Positions 8,627 to 14,764 of a DNA stretch of 24,355 bases are shown here, in pieces. Within the stretch, counting starts at the first letter, position 1. Each line of letters begins with the position of its first letter. The stretch is from SIG607 sp045655165 (GTDB lineage: Bacteria; Bacillota; Clostridia; Oscillospirales; Acutalibacteraceae), in assembly GCA_045655165.1 (NCBI GenBank), contig JAZOOT010000055.1, forward strand, positions 1-24,355. The letters run 5' to 3'. The notes below the pieces were generated by a model. It saw only the letters and a program-made list of their open reading frames with translations. It had not been told where the DNA came from and did no database searches. A program made the position numbers and the translations under genes.

Positions 8627-8654
8627 TGACAAAAAAGGGTAGGTGTGTTACAAT
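8626..8654 (+). promoter_or_regulatory. Sigma-A promoter of sdpR-sdpI
   Basis: A perfect -35 TTGACA (8626-8631), 17-base spacer and TACAAT (8649-8654, one mismatch from TATAAT). It begins inside the T-tract of the upstream terminator, so the two transcription units are tightly packed. Confidence 0.9.
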
Positions 8655-8678
8655 ACATTTAACAATTAAGTTAAATGT
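8655..8678. promoter_or_regulatory. Palindromic operator, probably bound by SdpR
   Basis: ACATTTAAC (8655-8663), six-base spacer AATTAA, then the exact inverted copy GTTAAATGT (8670-8678). The palindrome touches the -10 box and covers the expected transcription start, which is where a dimeric ArsR-type repressor would block initiation. Autorepression is inferred from the SdpR family. Confidence 0.75.
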
Positions 8679-8698
8679 TAAATGAAAGGGGAATAACG

Positions 8699-8977
8699 GT
8701 GGCAATAAGCAACACTTTAAAGGCACTTAGTGACCCGGTTCGGCGCGAAATTTTAAATATGCTTAAAAATGGGCGCCTTTCGGCAGGTGAAATTTGCGAA
8801 AATTTTAATATTACGGGCGCCGCAATTTCAAGGCATCTTTCAATACTTAAGGAAGCCGATTTAATAAGGGATAAAAGGGAAGGCAAATTTATATATTATG
8901 AAATAAATGTATCGGTACTTGAAGAAACAATGCTTTGGCTTACAGAACTTAAAGGAGGAAACAACAGTGAAAAATAA
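8699..8977 (+). CDS. sdpR: SdpR-family autorepressor (ArsR-type winged helix)
   Basis: A 92-residue winged helix-turn-helix repressor. The opening AISNTLKALSDPVRREIL and the segment ISRHLSILKEADLI (43-56, recognition helix region) followed by the wing KREGKFIYYEIN (59-70) are characteristic of SdpR-like members of the ArsR family. It lacks the metal-binding cysteines of ArsR or SmtB sensors. GTG 8699 is chosen as start: AAAGGGG (8685-8691) is seven bases upstream and the family begins at this residue. An in-frame ATG at 8675 lies inside the operator and has no ribosome binding site. The 3' end overlaps sdpI by 11 bases. In Bacillus SdpR represses its own operon with SdpI, and relief depends on the membrane protein sequestering it. 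Confidence 0.92.
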   Translation: MAISNTLKALSDPVRREILNMLKNGRLSAGEICENFNITGAAISRHLSILKEADLIRDKREGKFIYYEINVSVLEETMLWLTELKGGNNSEK

Positions 8978-9599
8978 AATTAAATATATAATTCCAAGCA
9001 TTATTACACTTTTGCCAATACTTTACGGTGTTATTGTTTGGAATAAACTGCCCGAAAAAATGCTAATTCACTTTGATATAAACGGTAGCCCCGACAGTTT
9101 TGCGAATAAACCCTTTGCAGTGTTTTTTATGCCGTTAATTTTATTTTTAATTTATTGGATTTGCTTGTTTTTTGAATTAAAATTCGGAAAAAACAGCAAT
9201 AATTCAAAACTAATGGCAGTTGTTATTTATACCATTCCTGCTATTTCTGTTATAGTAAGCACAATTATTTATGCTTTAGCCCTTGGAAAAGAAATTAACA
9301 TTGGCGTTATTTTTTCGTTTTTCTTTGGTATATTGTTTATAATGATAGGTAACTATTTACCCAAATGCAAACAAAATAAAACTTTGGGCATAAAACTTCC
9401 GTGGACATTTAAAAGCGAAGAAAACTGGAATGCAACACACCGTTTTGCAGGCAAACTTTGGGTAATTTGCGGTTTTGCTTGGTTAATTTTGGGGTTAATT
9501 CTTCCAAACTTTGCTATGCATATATCGTTGGTAATTACCTTCTTGGCGGTAATTATTCCAACCGTTTATTCTTATCTTTACCACAAAAAAACAAAATAA
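8967..9599 (+). CDS. sdpI: SdpI-family immunity/signalling membrane protein
   Basis: A 210-residue integral membrane protein. An N-terminal DUF1648 segment has a transmembrane helix at about 7-24, followed by LPEKMLIHFDINGSPD, which is the hallmark of that domain. Further helices lie near 51-69, 82-104, 110-128, 163-178 and 181-200. The conserved SdpI loop is present as GNYLPKCKQNKTLGIKLPWT with WNATHR after it. In Bacillus SdpI protects against the SDP killing factor and sequesters SdpR. GTG 8967 is preferred over an upstream in-frame ATG at 8907 because AAAGGAGGAA (8951-8960) lies just before it and the hydrophobic N-terminus starts here. No toxin genes sdpABC are present in the window. Confidence 0.9.
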   Translation: MKNKIKYIIPSIITLLPILYGVIVWNKLPEKMLIHFDINGSPDSFANKPFAVFFMPLILFLIYWICLFFELKFGKNSNNSKLMAVVIYTIPAISVIVSTIIYALALGKEINIGVIFSFFFGILFIMIGNYLPKCKQNKTLGIKLPWTFKSEENWNATHRFAGKLWVICGFAWLILGLILPNFAMHISLVITFLAVIIPTVYSYLYHKKTK

Positions 9600-9627
9600 A
9601 AAAACGGCAGAAATTTCTGCCGTTTTT
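9600..9627. terminator. Bidirectional terminator between sdpI and prs
   Basis: The arms AAAAACGGCAGAAA and TTTCTGCCGTTTTT are perfect inverse complements (GGCAG/CTGCC core). T-rich tails follow on both strands, so it can end sdpI transcripts to the right and prs transcripts to the left. Confidence 0.92.
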
Positions 9628-9631
9628 GTTT

Positions 9632-10768
9632 TTATACCTTGCCGTTTTCGTTATATTTTTTAACAATATTTTTAATACGGTTAATGGGGTTTAAAAGTTC
9701 GCTAATTGAATTGTCGCAGTTAAGAGTATCAACAAGCAACGCAATGTATTTAGACATATTAACGTTGCAATACCACTCTTTTTCTAATAGCTCAGGCGGA
9801 TTATAAATAAGGTTGGTGGTGAACACTTTATCAATAAGACCTTGTTTATAATATTTGTCAAACTTATCAAAGCCCTCAACAAAAAGACCAAAGGTAGAGA
9901 ACATAAATATTCTGTTAGCGCCTTCTGCTTTAAGTTTTGCCGCAATATCAAGCATTGATTCGCCCGAAGAAATCATATCGTCAACTAAAATAAGGTCTTT
10001 GCCCTTAACATCGTTGCCCAAAAATTCGTGCGCTTCAATGGGATTTTTACCGTTTACAACAACCGAATAGTTACGGCGTTTGTAGAACATACCAAGGGGT
10101 AAACCCAAAACCGAAGAATAGTAAATGCAACGGCCCATACCGCCTTCATCGGGCGAAACAATCATTGTGTGGTCTTTATCAAGTTTAATGTTGGGCACAT
10201 TTCTAAGTAACGCCTTAATCATCTGGTAGGTGGCTTGTACATTGTCAAAACCGTCAAGCGGAATTGCGTTGTTTACACGCGGGTCGTGGGCATCAAAGGT
10301 AATAATATTTTTAACGCCCATATTAACAAGTTCTTGAAGCGCCATAGCGCAGTCCATAGATTCCCTTGCGGTTCTGCGGTGCTGTCTGCCTTCATAAAGC
10401 ATGGGCATAATAACCGAAATTCTGCGCGCCTTACCGCCAAGTGCTGCAATAATACGCTTTAAGTCTTGGTAATGGTCATCGGGGCTCATAGGAACTTCTT
10501 TGCCGTACATTTTGTATGTAACGCCGTGGTTAAAGCAGTCACAAATAATAAAAGCATCAAGTCCCCTTGCGGTGTGGTTTAAAACACCCTTTGCTTCGCC
10601 TGTGCCAAAACGTGGGCAGTTTGCAGGAACAACAAATGTGTGTTCGCTTGGCATACCGCGCCACTGCATAAGATAATAGTCAACCTTGGCAGAAATATCC
10701 TCACAGCCGCGCATGCTTATAATAGCCAAATCGCCGTAAGGAGTATGAGTAAAATTAACACTTGCCAT
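9632..10768 (-). CDS. prs: Ribose-phosphate pyrophosphokinase, long clostridial form
   Basis: PRPP synthetase transfers pyrophosphate from ATP to ribose 5-phosphate, feeding purine, pyrimidine, NAD, histidine and tryptophan synthesis. The protein has 378 residues, about 60 more than the standard enzyme. Conserved parts line up with the family: EGRQHRR (126-132) matches the flexible loop usually written YARQDRK; FDAHDPR (158-164) carries the HD of the DLHA loop; VSPDEGGMGR (204-213) matches VSPDxGG; and LILVDDMISSGESM (259-272) is the PRPP loop. The last part differs from the usual DTAGT ending, and the C-terminal 60 residues are extra. ATG at 10768 has GGGAGGA just upstream. It is monocistronic, convergent with sdpI and divergent from thyX. 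Confidence 0.88.
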   Translation of the reverse strand: MASVNFTHTPYGDLAIISMRGCEDISAKVDYYLMQWRGMPSEHTFVVPANCPRFGTGEAKGVLNHTARGLDAFIICDCFNHGVTYKMYGKEVPMSPDDHYQDLKRIIAALGGKARRISVIMPMLYEGRQHRRTARESMDCAMALQELVNMGVKNIITFDAHDPRVNNAIPLDGFDNVQATYQMIKALLRNVPNIKLDKDHTMIVSPDEGGMGRCIYYSSVLGLPLGMFYKRRNYSVVVNGKNPIEAHEFLGNDVKGKDLILVDDMISSGESMLDIAAKLKAEGANRIFMFSTFGLFVEGFDKFDKYYKQGLIDKVFTTNLIYNPPELLEKEWYCNVNMSKYIALLVDTLNCDNSISELLNPINRIKNIVKKYNENGKV

Positions 10769-10800
10769 AATAATCCTCCCAGAAAATATTTACTGTTATT

Positions 10801-10828
10801 ATTTTAACACAAAACAATAAAATATAAA
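10801..10828 (-). promoter_or_regulatory. Possible promoter of prs
   Basis: On the minus strand an extended -10 TG-T-TAAAAT (core 10806-10801) lies 16 bases after a weak -35-like TTTATA (10828-10823). The distance to the prs start is suitable. Both boxes deviate from consensus, so this is tentative. Confidence 0.4.
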
Positions 10829-10862
10829 AGACCTTTTTCGATAAAATTTTAGAAAAATTTAA

Positions 10863-10891
10863 TTGAATAACTAAATAAATTTTGTTATAAT
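10863..10891 (+). promoter_or_regulatory. Promoter of the thyX operon
   Basis: TTGAAT (10863-10868), a 17-base spacer and a perfect TATAAT (10886-10891) extended by an upstream TG (10883-10884). The thyX start is 41 bases downstream of the -10 box. Confidence 0.85.
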
Positions 10892-10932
10892 GTTCTAATA
10901 GATAGTATTGTGTTATAAAAAAGGAGAAAATT

Positions 10933-11718
10933 ATGGCTAAAGTTACACTTATTGCTTATACCCCTAATCCTGAATACACCATTGCAAACGCAGCAAAACT
11001 TTGTTACAGTCCTTCAAGCATTGAAACAGTGCGCGATGGGCTTGACGATGAAAAGGTTGCTTCGTTTGTTGATATGCTTTCTGAAATCGGTCACGAAAGC
11101 CCAATAGAACACGCTTCGTTTACCTTTGGTATTGAGGGCGTTTCACGCGCATTGCTTGCCCAAATAACAAGGCACAGAATTGCATCTTTTTCGGTGCAAA
11201 GCCAACGCTATGTAAGGGAAAAACAGTTTTCTTACGTTTTGCCCCCCGAAATTGAAGAGGACAGCGAAGCGCTTAAAGTTTTTACCGACGCAATGAAACG
11301 CAACCAAGAAGATTACGATAAAATTAGCGCAATACTTAAAGAAAAACACAAAAAAGAATTTATGATGGCGGGCAAAGATGAAAAAACTGCCGAACGCCTT
11401 GCCGAAAAAAAGGCAATTGAAGACGCGCGTTTTGTTTTGCCTAATGCTTGCGAAACCAAAATGATTGTTACAATGAACGCAAGAAGTTTAATGAATTTTT
11501 TCCGCCACCGTTGTTGCAACCGCGCACAGTGGGAAATTAGGGAAGTGGCTGACCAAATGCTTGCCCTTGTTTGCCAAGTTGCACCTCATTTGTTTAAAAA
11601 AGCCGGTCCTTCCTGTGTAAACGGCTTTTGCCCCGAAGGTAAAATGACTTGCGGTAAAATGAAAGAGGTTTTAGAAAAAAACCGCAAAATAAAATCGGGA
11701 GAATACAATAATGGGTAA
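10933..11718 (+). CDS. thyX: FAD-dependent thymidylate synthase
   Basis: ThyX makes dTMP from dUMP using methylene-tetrahydrofolate and reduced FAD. It needs no separate dihydrofolate reductase for cofactor recycling, unlike ThyA. The diagnostic ThyX motif RHRxxSxxxxSxRY appears as RHRIASFSVQSQRY at residues 80-93, including the substrate-binding Ser90 and the FAD-contacting arginines. HESPIEH (54-60) is a second conserved segment. The C-terminal FFRHRCCNRAQWEIR completes the active site. At 261 residues it is in the normal range. ATG 10933 has AAGGAG upstream. Its last 8 bases overlap the dTMP kinase gene, so synthesis and phosphorylation of dTMP are probably translationally coupled. Confidence 0.96.
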   Translation: MAKVTLIAYTPNPEYTIANAAKLCYSPSSIETVRDGLDDEKVASFVDMLSEIGHESPIEHASFTFGIEGVSRALLAQITRHRIASFSVQSQRYVREKQFSYVLPPEIEEDSEALKVFTDAMKRNQEDYDKISAILKEKHKKEFMMAGKDEKTAERLAEKKAIEDARFVLPNACETKMIVTMNARSLMNFFRHRCCNRAQWEIREVADQMLALVCQVAPHLFKKAGPSCVNGFCPEGKMTCGKMKEVLEKNRKIKSGEYNNG

Positions 11719-12370
11719 ACTTATTGTTATAGAAGGGCTTGACGGAAGCGGTAAATCAACCCAACTTGATTTACTGTGCGATGCCTTAAACAAAACGGTG
11801 GGCTGCCGCCGCGTATCTTTCCCCGATTACGAACACGAATCAAGCACTTTGGTAAAAATGTATCTTGACGGTCAGTTCGGAAACAAACCGGGTGATGTAA
11901 ATGCCTATGCTGCATCAACATTTTATGCGGTAGACAGATACGCTTCGTTTAAAAAATGTTGGGGCGAATATTATAATAATGGCGGTATTGTTGTTGCAGG
12001 CAGATATGTAACTTCAAACGCTGTTCACCAGGCGTGTAAACTGCCCAAAGAGCAGTGGGTTGGTTTTCTTTCTTGGCTTTATGACTTTGAATATAACAAA
12101 ATGGGTATTCCAAAACCTGATAAGGTTATTTTTTTAGATATGCCTGTTAGTGTTTCGCAAAAACTTTTAAGTGAACGTTATAAAGGCGATGAAGAAAAGA
12201 AAGATATTCACGAACGCGATATAGATTATTTAAACCACTGCCGCGAAGCCGCGCGTTTTACCGCAGAATATTCACTCTGGGATATTTTGCGTTGCGATAA
12301 AGACGGCGAAGCCAGAACAATAGAAGATATTGCAAGTGAAGTTCTTAAAAAAGCAAAAGAAATTTTATAA
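11711..12370 (+). CDS. tmk: Thymidylate (dTMP) kinase
   Basis: Phosphorylates dTMP to dTDP with ATP. The 219-residue protein opens with the P-loop IEGLDGSGKST (7-17), a signature of this kinase family. DRYASF at 75-80 and RYVTSNAVHQ at 98-107 correspond to the dTMP-binding arginine segments. The KVIFLDMPVSVS strand and the ERYKGDEEKKDIHERD lid region follow. In the classical family the second motif reads DRY; here the residue before Arg98 is Gly97. It overlaps the end of thyX by 8 bases, and that partner strongly supports the dTMP specificity. Confidence 0.92.
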   Translation: MGKLIVIEGLDGSGKSTQLDLLCDALNKTVGCRRVSFPDYEHESSTLVKMYLDGQFGNKPGDVNAYAASTFYAVDRYASFKKCWGEYYNNGGIVVAGRYVTSNAVHQACKLPKEQWVGFLSWLYDFEYNKMGIPKPDKVIFLDMPVSVSQKLLSERYKGDEEKKDIHERDIDYLNHCREAARFTAEYSLWDILRCDKDGEARTIEDIASEVLKKAKEIL

Positions 12371-12381
12371 AGGGTAAAAAA

Positions 12382-13506
12382 ATGGAAAAATTAGCACAAA
12401 AATTTTCGGCAGTAATAGAATATTTTAAAACCCGCAAACTGCTTTTTGCGGTGGTTTGCGTTGCTCTTTTTATTGTTATGGTTATGGTTGGGTTTTCGGT
12501 AAAACTGCTTGTTGATTTTGGCGGTAAAAACATTAAAGAGCCCATAACTGTTGAAATTAAAAAAGGTACCTATGCCGTACAAATTGCCGAAATTTTAGAA
12601 AAAGAAAAGGTAATAAACGATAGTTTTACCTTCCGCCTTTATGCAAAATTAAACGGCTACGAACAAGATTTTAAATACGGTACTTATACCTTTAGCGGTA
12701 AACTGCCCTATAAAAAGGTTGCAAAAATGCTTACCGAAGAAGGCGAAATTGCAAAAACCGTTACGGTAACAATACCCGAAGGTACGGGCATAAATGATTT
12801 TGTTAAAGACGTAAACGGAAACGACGTAACTGTGCCAGGTATTGCAACCCTTTTGGAAAAAGGCGGGGTTTGCACAAAGGCAGACTTTTTAAATGCCTTA
12901 AAAAATTACAGCACCGAAAACGGTATTTTGAAAAATGCAAACAAAGATAAGGCATATTACGCGCTTGAGGGTTATTTGTTCCCCGAAACTTACGAATTTT
13001 ACGCATACGATTCTAAAGAATGTGCCGTTTTGGCAATTGAAAAAATGGTTGCCGAAACCGAAAAACGTTTTTCGGAACAAATGATACTTGACGCCCAAAA
13101 AAGCGGTAAAACCGTAAATGAAATTTTAACTTTGGCTTCAATAATTCAAATGGAATCGGGCCAAAACAAAGCCGAAATGCCAAACGTTGCGGCGGTATTT
13201 TATAACCGCTTAAACAATGGCGGACGGCTTGGCTCTTCCCCAACAATTTATTACGGAAATTCTTTTAGTGGTGATGATGACAGGTATAACACCTACCAAA
13301 AAACAGGACTTCCGCCGGGGCCCCTTTGCTCACCAAGTGAAGTGGCTATAAAAGCGGCGCTTTACCCAACACAAAATTTCCCGTACCCCTATTTTATAAC
13401 CGATAAAAACGGCAAGTTTTATTACCACAAAACCTATGCCGAACAGCTTAACACAATAGAAAGGTTAAAACGCGAAAACAACTGGATTTATGAGTATTAT
13501 AACTAA
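12382..13506 (+). CDS. mltG: Endolytic murein transglycosylase MltG
   Basis: MltG is a membrane-anchored lytic transglycosylase that cuts nascent glycan strands and so terminates peptidoglycan polymerisation. This 374-residue protein has a short cytoplasmic N-terminus and one transmembrane helix at about residues 18-43. A LysM-like region follows (around 50-120, with the IPEG sequence near 134), then the YceG catalytic domain. ASIIQMES contains the conserved catalytic glutamate (Glu258), followed by VFYNRL, the GSSPTIYYG segment, GLPPGPLCSP and the C-terminal FYYHKTYAEQ. All these are family landmarks. ATG 12382 follows AAGGG, 11 bases after tmk. Its 3' end overlaps the U32 gene by 17 bases. 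Confidence 0.95.
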   Translation: MEKLAQKFSAVIEYFKTRKLLFAVVCVALFIVMVMVGFSVKLLVDFGGKNIKEPITVEIKKGTYAVQIAEILEKEKVINDSFTFRLYAKLNGYEQDFKYGTYTFSGKLPYKKVAKMLTEEGEIAKTVTVTIPEGTGINDFVKDVNGNDVTVPGIATLLEKGGVCTKADFLNALKNYSTENGILKNANKDKAYYALEGYLFPETYEFYAYDSKECAVLAIEKMVAETEKRFSEQMILDAQKSGKTVNEILTLASIIQMESGQNKAEMPNVAAVFYNRLNNGGRLGSSPTIYYGNSFSGDDDRYNTYQKTGLPPGPLCSPSEVAIKAALYPTQNFPYPYFITDKNGKFYYHKTYAEQLNTIERLKRENNWIYEYYN

Positions 13507-14722
13507 TAAAATTCCCGAACTTTTGTGCCCCGCGGGCGATTTAACTCGGCTTTACGCGGCGGTTGATTTTGGCGCCGACGCGGTGTATTTGGCGGGCAAA
13601 GAGTTTGGTATGCGAACGGCATCTTCTAACTTTAACGAAGATGATTTAAAAAAAGGAATTGAATATGCACATGAAAAGGGCGTAAAGGTGCATATAACCT
13701 GTAATACCGTTCCGCATAACGACGAAATTGCGCGGTTACCCAAATTTTTAACCCTTATAAATTCGCTTGGCGCCGATGCCGTAATTGCCGCCGATTTAGG
13801 CACTATTGCGTATGTTAAAAAATATGCGCCGAATGTTGAACTCCACGCGTCTGTTCAGTCGGGCGTTTGCAATTATGAAACGGCAAATATGCTTTATGAT
13901 ATGGGCGCAAAAAGGGTTGTTTTGGCGCGTGAACTGTCACTCCCTGAAATTGCGGAAATTAGGGTAAAAACTAATAAAAATTTACAAATTGAATGTTTTG
14001 CCCACGGTGCTATGTGCATTTCATATTCGGGCAGATGTTTGCTATCTTCTTATATGACGGGGCGCGATGCCAACCGTGGCGACTGCGCGCAACCTTGCCG
14101 TTGGAGTTATTCTTTAATGGAAGAAAAACGCCCCGGACAGTTTTTTGATATTACCGAAACCGAAAAAGGCACATACATTTTAAATGCAAATGATATGTGT
14201 ATGGCACCTTACCTTGATAAAATTTGCGAAGCAGGAATTGACAGCATTAAAATTGAGGGCAGGGCAAAATCTCACTATTACGTTGCGGTTACAACCAATG
14301 CCTACCGTGCCGCGCTTGACAGTTATAAAAACTGCCAGGGTGAGTGGAAATTACCTGTTTGGATAGCCGAAGAACTTGATAAAATAAGCCACCGCACCTA
14401 TTCAACCGGCTTTTATTTTGGAAAACCCGAAAACGAACAAACATATAAAAGCGCAGGGTATCAGCGCGATTACAGTGTTGCGGGAGTAGTTGACGGTTAC
14501 CAAGACGGAATGATTACCGTTATAATGAAAAACAAGTTTTTGGTTAACCAAGAGTTCGACTGTTTAGAACCCGGCGGTAAATCATTTTTGTTTACCGCAA
14601 CTAAACTTTATAATGAACAAGGCGAAGAAATTACCGAAGCACCTCACCCAATGATGAAGGTGAAAATTCCGTTTAATAGGGAAGTAAAGGCGGGTTCACT
14701 GCTTCGTATGAAAACCGAATAA
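13490..14722 (+). CDS. trhP: U32-family protein, TrhP-like tRNA hydroxylation enzyme
   Basis: A 410-residue U32 protein. The family was first described as collagenase-like peptidases; the bacterial TrhP branch is now linked to 5-hydroxyuridine formation at the tRNA wobble position, using prephenate-derived chemistry and an iron-sulfur cluster. The N-terminal TIM-barrel-like half opens with PELLCPAGDLTRLYAAVDFGAD. The conserved core carries Cys169, Cys176, Cys183, Cys199 and Cys203 in ECFAHGAMC, SGRC and NRGDCAQPCRW, likely cluster ligands. SIKIEGRAKS follows. The C-terminus forms a small beta-rich domain. It overlaps mltG by 17 bases and has no clear ribosome binding site, so translational coupling is likely. 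Bacillus has a similar mltG-trhP order, which supports the TrhP call over other U32 members. Confidence 0.85.
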   Translation: MSIITNKIPELLCPAGDLTRLYAAVDFGADAVYLAGKEFGMRTASSNFNEDDLKKGIEYAHEKGVKVHITCNTVPHNDEIARLPKFLTLINSLGADAVIAADLGTIAYVKKYAPNVELHASVQSGVCNYETANMLYDMGAKRVVLARELSLPEIAEIRVKTNKNLQIECFAHGAMCISYSGRCLLSSYMTGRDANRGDCAQPCRWSYSLMEEKRPGQFFDITETEKGTYILNANDMCMAPYLDKICEAGIDSIKIEGRAKSHYYVAVTTNAYRAALDSYKNCQGEWKLPVWIAEELDKISHRTYSTGFYFGKPENEQTYKSAGYQRDYSVAGVVDGYQDGMITVIMKNKFLVNQEFDCLEPGGKSFLFTATKLYNEQGEEITEAPHPMMKVKIPFNREVKAGSLLRMKTE

Positions 14723-14764
14723 AAAACACCCTTTCGTAAATAATTTTTACGAAAGGGTGTTTTT
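14722..14764 (+). terminator. Strong hairpin terminator after the thyX operon, abutting the PBP start
   Basis: A perfect 19-base-pair stem (14722-14740 with 14746-14764; core CACCCTTTCG / CGAAAGGGTG) closes a five-base TAATT loop and ends in T residues. The last base of the right arm touches the ATG of the next gene. Confidence 0.9.
14752..14757 (+). promoter_or_regulatory. Ribosome binding site of the PBP gene, sequestered in the hairpin
   Basis: AAAGGG lies seven bases before ATG 14765 and is the only Shine-Dalgarno-like sequence available. It is fully base-paired within the right arm of the 14722-14764 stem, so a read-through transcript would hide it. Confidence 0.65.

Noticed and set aside
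8675..8698. Upstream ATG start for sdpR at 8675
   Set aside because: It lies within the operator palindrome and has no ribosome binding site, and family members start at the AISNT segment corresponding to GTG 8699.
9458..9694. Plus-strand frame running from sdpI through the terminator into prs
   Set aside because: It lies in another frame of sdpI, passes through a perfect bidirectional terminator and covers the antisense of prs.
13490..14722. Secreted collagenase-type peptidase
   Set aside because: There is no signal peptide, the cysteine-rich iron-sulfur pattern fits tRNA-modifying U32 proteins, and the mltG neighbourhood agrees with TrhP.
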